Source: Bacillota bacterium (GTDB lineage: Bacteria; Bacillota; UBA4882; UBA8346). From it: a stretch of DNA of 15,405 nucleotides. Shown here piece by piece: positions 7,001 through 14,441 of this stretch. A program made the translations under genes and the position numbers. The notes beneath the pieces are model-generated. The model was not told the DNA's origin and did not search any database. It worked only from the letters and a program-made list of their open reading frames with translations. The stretch lies in contig DNPP01000042.1 in NCBI GenBank assembly GCA_003501365.1, positions 1 to 15,405 on the forward strand. The letters run 5' to 3'. Numbering within the stretch: position 1 is the stretch's first letter; each line of letters opens with the position of its first letter.

Positions 7001-7102
7001 TTATTCCCCCGTTTCCCCTTTTTCGGGCCAATTTCTCATGGCCCCCATATTATAAACATTACTATAGCCTAGTCTTGCCAAAATCCCTACTGCACGAAGA
7101 TT
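7001..7102 (-). pseudogene. Rhodanese (sulfurtransferase) C-terminal remnant
   Basis: Immediately after the ferredoxin-like stop codon, and in the same frame, 33 codons read AVGILARLGYSNVYNMGAM (in part) then RNWPEKGETGE and a stop at 7003-7001. This is the recognisable last helix, strand and W-P tail of a rhodanese domain (A..L...G..NVYN(L/M).GG...W). The preceding two-thirds of the domain, including the catalytic-cysteine loop, is missing, and no start codon with a ribosome binding site is present. It is therefore a relic, not a working enzyme. Its end supplies the GGGGGA ribosome binding site of the methyltransferase gene, two bases downstream. Confidence 0.65.
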
Positions 7103-7279
7103 TTAGGAAAATGCCCTCATCGGGCAAAACCGAACACATTTTTTACAGTCAATGCATTTGGCAGCATCAACAACAGGCGCATTAAAACCTTTCTGAGACA
7201 GAGCGCCTACTGGACATACTTTGAGAGCAGGACAAGGATGATTTTGGGGACAACATTTTAGATCGACAGCGATCGTCAT
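7103..7279 (-). CDS. Small ferredoxin-like [4Fe-4S] protein, 58 aa
   Basis: This short gene encodes a 58-residue iron-sulfur protein. The C-terminal half has a canonical cluster motif, C42-x2-C45-x2-C48-x3-C52-P. The N-terminal half carries C9, C10, C16 and C22-P-V-G-A, a variant arrangement (CCPQNHPCPALKVCPVGA) seen in a group of small clostridial 4Fe-4S proteins. The number of clusters is therefore one or two. It likely serves as a cytoplasmic electron carrier or redox sensor; the partner is unknown. AAAGGA precedes the ATG by nine bases, and a TTGACA promoter lies at 7371-7343. It heads a minus-strand group with a rhodanese relic and a methyltransferase. Confidence 0.85.
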   Translation of the reverse strand: MTIAVDLKCCPQNHPCPALKVCPVGALSQKGFNAPVVDAAKCIDCKKCVRFCPMRAFS

Positions 7280-7486
7280 GGGTTTTTTCCTTTCATAATA
7301 AAATAGTGGAATTATTAATTAAGTATTAAATTAACTGCTTAAATAGTAATGGAAAGTGTAATTTTTGTCAAGAGGTTTATACGGACCTTTTGAATAAAAA
7401 ACTCCACTATCCGATTTAACTCATAATTTAGCAAGGAACTTTTAAAATCTTGGTGAATTAAAATTGAAAAGAAAGGAAACTCTCCC
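7280..7486. other. Divergent AT-rich intergenic region
   Basis: This 207-base gap holds the minus-strand promoter at 7343-7371 and an AT-rich segment with TTAATTAA (about 7315-7322). A plausible ribosome binding site, AAAGGAAA, precedes the peptidase ATG. I found no convincing plus-strand -35/-10 pair and no coding sequence. Confidence 0.4.
7343..7371 (-). promoter_or_regulatory. Sigma-A-type promoter for the ferredoxin-like gene
   Basis: On the minus strand TTGACA (7371-7366) is followed by a 17-base spacer and TACTAT (7348-7343). Transcription would start near 7336, giving a leader of about 57 bases before the ATG at 7279. Confidence 0.6.
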
Positions 7487-8422
7487 ATGCCTCAAAAGTT
7501 GCTGCACAAAGTGGGTTTAAAAATCGGCCACTATTCCAATATCAAGGACCAAACCGGCCTTACTGCTTTTATTGCCGAAAAGGGCGCTGAAATAGGAATC
7601 GATATCCGCGGTTCCAGCACCGGAACCCTCAACACCCCGGCCTATGACCCAAAGTCGTCGGGGAAAATTGTTCACGCAGTAGTTCTGACCGGAGGCAGCA
7701 TCTTTGGCCTGGAGTCGGCCTTTGGGGTGCTGGCATATTTAGAGCACCAAGGTATCGGCAACAATAAACTCGGTAAGGCTGTTCCCGGCATCACCGGTGC
7801 TGTTATATACGATTTAGGTTTTGGTAATGATAGTAGACCTACCCGGGAAAATGGCTATCAAGCCGCGCTGGGAAGTTCTTATGAGCATTTGGGTCAGGGC
7901 AGTATCGGGGTCGGAACCGGTGCCACCATCGGGAAATGGTTCGGCGGCCAAAAAACCAAAGGCGGTTTTGGGATAGCCGCTAAAATACTGGCAAAAGATA
8001 TCATCGTAGCAGCATTTGTAGTAACCAACGCCATGGGTAATCTGATTCCTACGGCTGACCCTGAAAGAGTCCGGACCGATTCATTTTATCAAGGTCTTGA
8101 CATGAACCATCTCAAAGGTTTTTCCGGTTTGTTGGATCTGACCGGACAAAATACCACCCTGGCGGTGATCGCTACGAATGTAAAGATGGATAAGATTCAA
8201 TTAATGAAAGTGGCGGAACTGGCTCATGACGGGATGGCCCGCTCCATCTATCCGGTTCATACCAACCTGGACGGCGATGTAATCTTTGCCCTCTCTTCTC
8301 TGAGTGGAGAGCGGTTGGAACCGACTTTGCCTGACACCGTACTGGTGGATCTGATCGGATTGGCGGCGGCCGATGCTTTAGTTGATGCGATCAATAACAG
8401 TGTGGAATATGCAAATTCATAG
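7487..8422 (+). CDS. P1 (S58/DmpA-NylC) family self-processing peptidase
   Basis: This 311-residue protein belongs to the P1 peptidase family (DmpA aminopeptidase, NylC nylon-oligomer hydrolase), N-terminal nucleophile hydrolases that mature by autocleavage. The N-terminal part shows the family GSSTGTLNT and VLTGGSIFGLESAFGVLAYLE segments. GVGTGATIGKW lies at about 141-151. NTTLAVIATN at 222-231 contains the likely scissile Asn222-Thr223 bond, with Thr223 as the nucleophile. HDGMARSIYPVHTNLDGD follows, as in NylC-like members. The physiological substrate cannot be inferred; small peptides or amides are likely. AAAGGAAA lies eight bases before the ATG. No signal peptide is visible, so it is probably cytoplasmic. 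It is tail-to-tail with coaBC, with only four bases between stop codons. Confidence 0.9.
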   Translation: MPQKLLHKVGLKIGHYSNIKDQTGLTAFIAEKGAEIGIDIRGSSTGTLNTPAYDPKSSGKIVHAVVLTGGSIFGLESAFGVLAYLEHQGIGNNKLGKAVPGITGAVIYDLGFGNDSRPTRENGYQAALGSSYEHLGQGSIGVGTGATIGKWFGGQKTKGGFGIAAKILAKDIIVAAFVVTNAMGNLIPTADPERVRTDSFYQGLDMNHLKGFSGLLDLTGQNTTLAVIATNVKMDKIQLMKVAELAHDGMARSIYPVHTNLDGDVIFALSSLSGERLEPTLPDTVLVDLIGLAAADALVDAINNSVEYANS

Positions 8423-8426
8423 GCAC

Positions 8427-9638
8427 TCACAATGCCGCAGCCGGCTCTAACAAGCTTCGCACCTTATCCAAAATAATATGTCCCAGTTCGGTTTTGGTCA
8501 ACTTTGGCAGACTATCCACCTGGCCGGAGCGATGGATGATCCGGATAATATTGGTGTCTCCTCCAAATCCGGCCCCCTCCTCGGTTAAATCATTGGCCAC
8601 GATTAAATCCAAATTTTTATGAACCAGTTTTTCCCGGCTATATTCCAAAAGATTCTGGGTCTCAGCCGCGAAACCCACTAGAATGTGATTTCCTTTGTTC
8701 TGGCCCAGTTCCAAGAGAATATCGGTATTCTTTTCCAGCTCCAGTGTCAACCCGTTATTCGTCTTTTTGATTTTCTCGGGTGACACCGCTTTAGGGCGAT
8801 AGTCAGCCACTGCCGCCGCCATGATCACGATATCCTGATCCTGATAGTGAGCCATTACTTGGCGATACATTTCAGCGGCAGATTCAACCGGAATCAACAA
8901 ATCCACATTATTAGGCCTTGGTAAGCCCACCGGCCCGGATATCAATGTTACCACCGCATCGCGTTCTGCCGCCGCCCGGGCCAGCGCGTAACCCATTTTG
9001 CCCGAAGAATGATTGGAGATGAAACGGACCGGGTCGATTGCTTCCCGGGTTGGACCCGCCGTAATCAGAATGCGTTTTCCGGCTAAATCCGGCTGTCTGA
9101 TTAGCAATTTAACGATTGCGGCAAGGAGCGTCTCGGGAGAAGCCATTTTTCCCTCACCCACATCACCGCAAGCCAGGCGGCCCGTCTCCGGAGCAATCAA
9201 TCGATAATTGAATGATTTTAGCCTGCTAATATTCTCCTGAACAATCGGATTTTGATACATATGGGTATTCATAGCCGGGGCGAGCAGAACCGGAGCCCCG
9301 GTAGCCATAATGGTGGTGGAGAGCAAATCATCGGCGATGCCACCCGCGATTTTTCCGATCATATCGGCAGTTGCGGGGGCAACCACCAATAAGTCGGCCT
9401 TCTTGGCCAGAGCGATGTGTTCGATCTCCCAACTCCCCGGTTGCTGAAACATTTCCACTGCCACCGGATTTTGGCTCAAAGTCTGAAAAGTGAGCGGAGT
9501 CACAAATTCCGTAGCCGCCCGGGTCATCACGACATTAACATTCGCGCCCAGTTTTTTAAGCCGGCTCACGAGGTCACAGGCTTTATAGGCGGCGATTCCG
9601 CCGGTTACCCCTAGTACAATATTCTTGTTTTGTAGCAT
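8427..9638 (-). CDS. coaBC: Bifunctional phosphopantothenoylcysteine decarboxylase / phosphopantothenate-cysteine ligase
   Basis: This is the 403-residue bifunctional CoaBC enzyme of coenzyme A synthesis, which joins cysteine to phosphopantothenate and decarboxylates the product using FMN. The N-terminal CoaC domain has GVTGGIAAYKA (9-20), the catalytic His74 (IEHIALAKKADL), PAMN at 121-124 and Cys157 in RLACGDVGEGKM. The CoaB domain begins near 187 with KRILITAGPTREAIDPVRF, has SNHSSGKMG at 208-216, and AAAVADYRPK and PEKIKK further on. Length and spacing match the E. coli enzyme. The ATG at 9638 is preserved with AAGGA seven bases upstream; a TTG extension to 9701 is unlikely. It uses cysteine, which ties it loosely to the sulfur genes nearby. 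Confidence 0.96.
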   Translation of the reverse strand: MLQNKNIVLGVTGGIAAYKACDLVSRLKKLGANVNVVMTRAATEFVTPLTFQTLSQNPVAVEMFQQPGSWEIEHIALAKKADLLVVAPATADMIGKIAGGIADDLLSTTIMATGAPVLLAPAMNTHMYQNPIVQENISRLKSFNYRLIAPETGRLACGDVGEGKMASPETLLAAIVKLLIRQPDLAGKRILITAGPTREAIDPVRFISNHSSGKMGYALARAAAERDAVVTLISGPVGLPRPNNVDLLIPVESAAEMYRQVMAHYQDQDIVIMAAAVADYRPKAVSPEKIKKTNNGLTLELEKNTDILLELGQNKGNHILVGFAAETQNLLEYSREKLVHKNLDLIVANDLTEEGAGFGGDTNIIRIIHRSGQVDSLPKLTKTELGHIILDKVRSLLEPAAAL

Positions 9639-9737
9639 GAGATGTTCCTTATCCGCTTTTACGTCATAACAAGCACAAAATACCAATTTAGTAAAAATCA
9701 AATAAACATAGTAAATTTATTAGTATTGTTGAATATT

Positions 9738-9766
9738 ATTTTATTCTTGAAGAAAATATATGTCAA
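9738..9766 (-). promoter_or_regulatory. Sigma-A-type promoter for coaBC
   Basis: On the minus strand TTGACA (9766-9761) is separated by 17 bases from TAAAAT (9743-9738). A start near 9731 would give a 5' leader of roughly 93 bases, in which I see no recognised riboswitch. Confidence 0.7.
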
Positions 9767-9863
9767 CTTCTTCCGATCATTTATCTCTTTGATTTGTTAT
9801 CATGACAGCGGCTTGTCTCTTCAGGTTAGCGCTTATGAGCCAACGGGGAATTACAAAAATAAA

Positions 9864-9892
9864 TTGAAATCTTCATACAATCTTCATATTAA
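9864..9892 (+). promoter_or_regulatory. Sigma-A-type promoter for the YHS-domain gene
   Basis: TTGAAA (9864-9869), a 17-base spacer and TATTAA (9887-9892) form a good promoter. A start near 9899 gives a leader of about 48 bases. Confidence 0.6.
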
Positions 9893-9946
9893 CCGGTTAT
9901 GATTCAATTACGTGAGAGTTTACTGTAACCTAGGGAGTTGATAATT

Positions 9947-10270
9947 ATGAATCTCGGAAATACAACCGCAATCTTAGTAGTTGCTATTATTATGTTTTTA
10001 GTCGGTAGAAAAATATTCAGAAGCGGAAGCTGTTGCTGTAATCATGACTCCAGTACCGGAAATGGGAAAAAAAGAGTTCATGACTCCATCGTTAAAAGTG
10101 ATGGTCAAAAGCAAGCTTCGCCCACCGGGGAAAAAGCTCGCGATGCCATTTGCGGCATGGACATTGTAAAGGATTCAGCTATCACTATTACAACAGAAAT
10201 TAATGGTGAAACTTATTATTTCTGTTGTCTAAGTTGTGCCCGGAAATTTGCCTTGAAAAATCGAATATAA
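9947..10270 (+). CDS. Membrane-anchored cysteine-rich YHS-domain protein
   Basis: This 107-residue protein has an N-terminal membrane helix (about residues 7-23), followed by a basic stop and a GSCCC cysteine cluster at 27-31. It then has a hydrophilic linker (32-64) and a C-terminal YHS/TRASH-type metal-binding domain (66-104) with DAICGMDI, YYFCCLSCARKF and cysteines 69, 93, 94 and 97. YHS domains bind transition metals and often accompany metal transporters or sensors. The N-terminal part resembles FeoB-associated cysteine-rich membrane proteins, but no transporter gene is adjacent. The ATG at 9947 lies nine bases after AGGGAG; an upstream in-frame TTG (9938) is too close to that site. A role in metal handling or thiol chemistry at the membrane is inference. 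Confidence 0.78.
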   Translation: MNLGNTTAILVVAIIMFLVGRKIFRSGSCCCNHDSSTGNGKKRVHDSIVKSDGQKQASPTGEKARDAICGMDIVKDSAITITTEINGETYYFCCLSCARKFALKNRI

Positions 10271-10272
10271 TT

Positions 10273-10288
10273 AAAGCGGCTGCTTTTT
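10273..10288. terminator. Possible weak bidirectional terminator hairpin
   Basis: AAAGC (10273-10277) pairs with GCTTT (10282-10286) around a four-base loop and is followed by TT on the plus strand; on the minus strand AATTATATT follows. Only two GC pairs support the stem. It sits between convergent genes, so it could serve both, but it is weak. Confidence 0.3.
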
Positions 10289-10328
10289 AATCTGGTTGCC
10301 GTTATAGTTTATATACGGTATTCCAGGT

Positions 10329-11483
10329 CTATATCGCCTGTAAAGCATGGTCCAAATCCTGGATTAAATCATCAACATCTTCAATGCCAACCGATAATCT
10401 TACCAGATTATCGGCAATACCGTTTTTTTCACGGATCTCCTTAGGGATTGACGCATGCGTCATCAACGCCGGGACTTCAATCAGGCTTTCCACCCCGCCC
10501 AAACTTTCAGCCAGTGAAAACAAATGGGTGTTATCCAGAAACTTGATGGTTGCGCTAGAGCCGCCTCGGATGAAGAAGGTGATCATCCCGCCGAAAGCGG
10601 CCATTTGATCTTTGGCGACCGGATGATGCGGATTGTCGGGTAACCCCGGATAAAGCACTTTTTCAACTTTAGCATGCCGCGCTAAAAATTCGGCGATCGT
10701 TTGGGCATTTTTGCAATGGGCCTGCATTCGTACTGCTAACGTCTTTAAACCCCTCAGCAACAAAAATGAATCAAAAGGCGATAGGATAGCTCCTTCGGCA
10801 TTCTGTAAAAATTTAATTTTAGCGGCTAGTTCAGCCTGATTGGTAATGATGAAACCGGCAATAATATCCGAGTGTCCATTCAGATATTTGGTCGCCGAAT
10901 GAACCACAATATCAAAGCCCAATTGTAAAGGCTTTTGTAGGTAGGGAGTGGCGAAAGTATTGTCGCAAACACTGATTAATTTATATTTTGCGGCCAAAGC
11001 AGCAATTTTCTTTAAATCAATAATTTTCAATAAAGGATTGGTCGGACTTTCCACCCAGATCATCCGGGTATTTGGTTTAATACTTTGTTCAATCACAGCC
11101 GGCTCGGTCAGATCTACATATGATACCTCAAGCTGATTCCCACTCTTCTTAACCTGCTCAAAAAGGCGGAAAGTTCCTCCATACAGATCGTTAGTGGCAA
11201 TAATATGCGAGCCGGATGGCAGACTATCCACGATAACCGATTCGGCGGCTAGTCCCGACGAGAATGCAAATCCGGCGGTTCCTTCCTCCAGCGCGGCGAC
11301 ACACTTTTCTAAAGCGGCCCGGGTGGGATTGCCGCTGCGCGAATACTCATAGCCTTTATGCTTACCCGGGCTTTCCTGGACAAAAGTCGAGGTGGCAAAG
11401 ATCGGAGTGATAATTGAGCCCGTAGCGCTATCCGGCTCTTGCCCCACGTGGATTGCTTTGGTTGAAAATCCGTAATCTTCCAT
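10329..11483 (-). CDS. Cystathionine gamma-lyase / gamma-synthase family PLP enzyme
   Basis: This 384-residue cytoplasmic enzyme belongs to the Cys/Met metabolism PLP family. Visible hallmarks are YSRSGNPTR (48-55), the ring-stacking Tyr in DLYGGT (99-104), Asp174 in CDNTFATP for the pyridine nitrogen, and the Schiff-base Lys199 in SATKYLNGHSD. The C-terminus has SLGGVESLIEVPALMTHASIP and RLSVGIEDVDDL. These features fit cystathionine gamma-lyase (cystathionine to cysteine) or gamma-synthase; sequence alone does not separate them. The upstream cystathionine beta-synthase makes gamma-lyase (reverse transsulfuration, MccB-like) the better guess. The gene begins ten bases after the beta-synthase stop, with AGAGGAGT as ribosome binding site, so the two are co-transcribed. 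Confidence 0.92.
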   Translation of the reverse strand: MEDYGFSTKAIHVGQEPDSATGSIITPIFATSTFVQESPGKHKGYEYSRSGNPTRAALEKCVAALEEGTAGFAFSSGLAAESVIVDSLPSGSHIIATNDLYGGTFRLFEQVKKSGNQLEVSYVDLTEPAVIEQSIKPNTRMIWVESPTNPLLKIIDLKKIAALAAKYKLISVCDNTFATPYLQKPLQLGFDIVVHSATKYLNGHSDIIAGFIITNQAELAAKIKFLQNAEGAILSPFDSFLLLRGLKTLAVRMQAHCKNAQTIAEFLARHAKVEKVLYPGLPDNPHHPVAKDQMAAFGGMITFFIRGGSSATIKFLDNTHLFSLAESLGGVESLIEVPALMTHASIPKEIREKNGIADNLVRLSVGIEDVDDLIQDLDHALQAI

Positions 11484-11493
11484 ATTAACTCCT

Positions 11494-12864
11494 CTATTTC
11501 AATTTGCGACGTAAGTAATTGATATAATCCATTTTCGTTATCAAACCGTAAAAGCGGTCTTCTTTTTTGACGATCACTAAGAAGCCTTGTTTGAGGATGG
11601 CAATGACTTTAGTTAGCTCATCATCGCTTGATACGGAAATAATGTTTTGGGACATATAATTTTTTACTGTTTCCTTTAAAATCGTTGCATCGCCGTTCTC
11701 CACCGCCGTCAATAAATCCCATTCATCAATAATGCCTACAATCTCATCCGCCGCTACCACCGGAATCTGCGATATATCATACAGCCGCATTTTAGAATGG
11801 GCATGCAGCAAGGTATCCTCCGGTTTTACGGTAACTACATTCCGTTCCGAATACTTGCGCGTAATCAAATCTTCCAGATTCCCCCGGCTCTCTTTGGGAA
11901 TAAAACCTTGATCCGCCATCCAAAAATCATTAAACATTTTCGTCAAATATTTATTACCGTTATCGCAGACAAAAGTAACGATATTCTTGGGCTCCTTTTG
12001 CTCCCGGGCATATTTGACCGCCGCACTGATCAGAGTTCCGCTGGAAGAACCGGCAAGTATTCCTTCTTTGCGTAATAGGATTCGGGCGGCTTCAAAGCTC
12101 TCCGCATCGCTGACGGAATAGGCCTTTTTAATTAGCGCCGAGTCAAACTGCAGCGGTACAAAATCTTCGCCAATTCCTTCTACCAACCAGCTTCCGGCTG
12201 GGGACAATTGATGTTCATTGACATAATCGGCTAAGACTGAGCCCTCCGGATCAGCCAAGACGATTTCTAAATCCGGCTTCATCGTTTTAAAATAATTGGT
12301 AAGCCCTTTCAAAGTACCAGCTGAACCGACTCCGACCACAATCGCGTCCACGCTGTGCTCTGTTTGTTCCCAGATCTCAGGGGCAGTTGTCAATTCGTGA
12401 GCCAGGGGATTGGCCGGATTATTAAATTGATTGACAAAAAACGAGTTTGGAATCTCCGCAGCCAATCTTTGGGCATAATCTTGATAATACTCGGGATGAC
12501 CTTTTTCAACATCGGACCGGGTAATCAAGATCTCTACTCCCATAGCCTTTAAATGATTGATTTTTTCGAGGCTCATTTTATCCGGGATTACCAAAATCAA
12601 ATGATAACCTTTGGTAATGGCGGCCAGAGCAAGTCCCAGACCGGTATTTCCCGCCGTCGCTTCAATTAAAGTATCACCCGGCTTGATTCGGCCTTCTTCT
12701 TCCGCCTGTTCCACCATGGACAGACCAATCCGGTCTTTGATTGAACCGCCGGGATTTTGCGATTCCAGTTTTAAAAATAACCGGCACCCGCCGACATCAA
12801 AACAATTGACCTCAATTAGGGGAGTATTTCCGATGAGATTAATAGCTTTTAATGCTGAAATCAT
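11494..12864 (-). CDS. cbs: Cystathionine beta-synthase with C-terminal CBS-domain pair
   Basis: This 456-residue PLP enzyme condenses homocysteine with serine (or an activated serine) to cystathionine. The catalytic domain has the PLP lysine K43 in GGSIKDRIG, the substrate loop EATAGNTG at 68-75, the phosphate-binding GVGSAGT at 178-184, SSSGT at 273-277 and DNGNKYLTK. There is no N-terminal heme domain. Two CBS repeats follow at about 340-393 and 400-455, with MRLYDISQIPVV typical of CBS motifs; in this family such pairs bind adenosyl ligands, S-adenosylmethionine in mammals. AAGGA precedes the ATG by eleven bases. It sits between the amino-acid transporter genes and the gamma-lyase. A cysteine synthase activity is an alternative, but length and domains favour beta-synthase. 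Confidence 0.92.
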   Translation of the reverse strand: MISALKAINLIGNTPLIEVNCFDVGGCRLFLKLESQNPGGSIKDRIGLSMVEQAEEEGRIKPGDTLIEATAGNTGLGLALAAITKGYHLILVIPDKMSLEKINHLKAMGVEILITRSDVEKGHPEYYQDYAQRLAAEIPNSFFVNQFNNPANPLAHELTTAPEIWEQTEHSVDAIVVGVGSAGTLKGLTNYFKTMKPDLEIVLADPEGSVLADYVNEHQLSPAGSWLVEGIGEDFVPLQFDSALIKKAYSVSDAESFEAARILLRKEGILAGSSSGTLISAAVKYAREQKEPKNIVTFVCDNGNKYLTKMFNDFWMADQGFIPKESRGNLEDLITRKYSERNVVTVKPEDTLLHAHSKMRLYDISQIPVVAADEIVGIIDEWDLLTAVENGDATILKETVKNYMSQNIISVSSDDELTKVIAILKQGFLVIVKKEDRFYGLITKMDYINYLRRKLK

Positions 12865-12958
12865 TTTTATATCAATCCTTGCTTTTTGATTTACACAACG
12901 GTCTATGGTATATCATCGTTATCTTTAGTTTATGTGCCTTCGATGGATATGGCGCTGT

Positions 12959-13693
12959 TTACTTGACTATTCTTTGCAAAAAACGCTTTGTCCTATCCAT
13001 CCGGGTTTGTTCAAAAACTTCACGGGCAGTGCCCTCTTCAATGATCAGCCCTTCATCCATAAAAATGACATGGCTGGCAACTTCACGGGCAAAATTCATT
13101 TCATGGGTAACGACAATCATCGTCCTTCCTTCTCCGGCAAGCGATTTCATCACTTCAAGCACTTCTCCCACCAATTCCGGATCTAAAGCCGAGGTGGGTT
13201 CGTCAAACAAAATTACCTTCGGTTCCATTGCCAGAGCTCTGGCGATACCCACCCGTTGTTGCTGTCCGCCGGATAGCTGCGAGGGGTAAAAATCCATCCG
13301 CCCGGCTAGACCAACCTTTTCTAAAAATTGAATACTCTTTTGATACGCCTCGGCCTTTTCCAACTTCTTGACGATCAGTAAACCTTCCATCACATTTTCC
13401 AAAGCGGTTTTATTTTTAAATAAGTGATAGTTTTGAAACACCATGGCGGTACTCCGGCGAATCATAATCATCTCATCTTTGGTGACTTTTTCGGCATCGA
13501 TAACCAGATCTCCCAATTGAATCAGCCCTTGGTTCGGTCGTTCCAAAAAATTGATGCAACGCAGCAAGGTGGATTTCCCGGAACCGCTCGGCCCGAGGAT
13601 CGCGACTACTTCCCCGCGTTGGACCGTTATACTGATGCCTTTTAATACTGGAGTCCGGTGGAAAGATTTGTGAATGTTTTGCAACCTGAGCAT
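12959..13693 (-). CDS. Amino-acid ABC transporter ATP-binding protein
   Basis: This 244-residue ATPase of the polar amino-acid (GlnQ/TcyN-like) group powers the permease encoded upstream. Walker A GPSGSGKS is at about 34-41, the Q-loop VFQNYHLF follows, and the signature LSGGQQQR and Walker B VILFDEPTSALDPE are all intact, with the H-loop in VVTHEMNFA. I chose the ATG at 13693, which overlaps the permease stop by one base (TGATG), with AAGGAGGG upstream; an in-frame TTG at 13696 is possible. A 94-base gap separates it from the cystathionine beta-synthase gene, with no terminator, so they may share a transcript. Confidence 0.92.
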   Translation of the reverse strand: MLRLQNIHKSFHRTPVLKGISITVQRGEVVAILGPSGSGKSTLLRCINFLERPNQGLIQLGDLVIDAEKVTKDEMIMIRRSTAMVFQNYHLFKNKTALENVMEGLLIVKKLEKAEAYQKSIQFLEKVGLAGRMDFYPSQLSGGQQQRVGIARALAMEPKVILFDEPTSALDPELVGEVLEVMKSLAGEGRTMIVVTHEMNFAREVASHVIFMDEGLIIEEGTAREVFEQTRMDRTKRFLQRIVK

Positions 13694-14406
13694 CAAATCT
13701 TCCCTCCTTCAAAATGCTTGACTCTTTTTTCAAGGATGGCGATCATCCTTTCAACCAAAATACAAATCATCCAATATATCAAGGCAACCACAATATAAAC
13801 CTCAAAAAATTGTAATCCTCGGGCGCCTAAGATCTTGGCTTCCCCCATCATTTCGACCACGGAAATCATAAAAGCCAATGAGGTATCCTTAATTAAGCTG
13901 ATCACCGTATTGCCAAAACTCGGCAAGGCCACCGCCAAGGCCTGTGGAAAAACGATGCGGCGCAATGCCTGCCATGTTGTCATCCCAATCGACAATGCCG
14001 CTTCCATTTGCCCTTTATCGATCGCTTGAATAGCTGCCCGGATAGTCTCCGATAAATACGCTCCGACATTCAATGAAAATGCAAAATAAATAAAAACAAT
14101 GGCTGGAATACCATTCACATCAATATTCCAACCATAATAGGCATGGGTATAATCCAGTAATTTGGGAATCCCATAATAGGACAGATAAATTTGAACCAAC
14201 AGCGGTGTTCCCCGGGTAAACGAAAGATAGAGCATGGCAATCTGGCGGGCTACCGGAACTTTGTATATTCTCACTAATGCAGTGATTAAGCCAATCACCA
14301 ATGCAAAAAGCATCGCCACAATGGTGATATTCAAAGTTATCGGAACAACTTTGAGAATCTCCGGAACTATCGAGACCATAAATTGAAAATCAAGAATTGG
14401 TTTCAT
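13693..14406 (-). CDS. Amino-acid ABC transporter permease (HisM/TcyL-like)
   Basis: This 237-residue inner-membrane permease has about five hydrophobic segments and forms the translocation path, probably as a homodimer. The family signature is visible from SFTRGTPLLVQIYLSYYGIP (about 62-81) to the cytoplasmic coupling loop EAALSIGMTTWQALRRIVFPQALAVALPSFGN. Related systems carry cystine, arginine, glutamine or similar solutes. Cystine or another sulfur amino acid is favoured here only because transsulfuration genes follow. The ATG at 14406 follows GGGGA by seven bases. The binding-protein gene ends 35 bases upstream and the ATPase start overlaps its stop. Confidence 0.92.
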   Translation of the reverse strand: MKPILDFQFMVSIVPEILKVVPITLNITIVAMLFALVIGLITALVRIYKVPVARQIAMLYLSFTRGTPLLVQIYLSYYGIPKLLDYTHAYYGWNIDVNGIPAIVFIYFAFSLNVGAYLSETIRAAIQAIDKGQMEAALSIGMTTWQALRRIVFPQALAVALPSFGNTVISLIKDTSLAFMISVVEMMGEAKILGARGLQFFEVYIVVALIYWMICILVERMIAILEKRVKHFEGGKI

Positions 14407-14441
14407 TGGATCATCCCCGCCATAGCTCCTTTAAGCTTTGA

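Larger units (their letters stand above)
9639..9937. other. Divergent coaBC / YHS-protein intergenic region
   Basis: This 299-base AT-rich gap contains back-to-back promoters: coaBC at 9738-9766 on the minus strand and the YHS gene at 9864-9892 on the plus strand. The centre, about 9770-9860, holds no gene, clear repeat or operator that I can support. An open frame across 9642-9902 is AT-rich, lacks a ribosome binding site and is not credible. Confidence 0.5.

Noticed and set aside
9642..9902. An 86-residue plus-strand frame over the coaBC promoter
   Set aside because: It is AT-rich low-information sequence overlapping two good promoters and the coaBC start, with no ribosome binding site.
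12852..13289. A 145-residue plus-strand frame antisense to the ABC ATPase
   Set aside because: The minus-strand ATPase has all nucleotide-binding motifs; the antisense frame is Ser/Pro-rich and meaningless.
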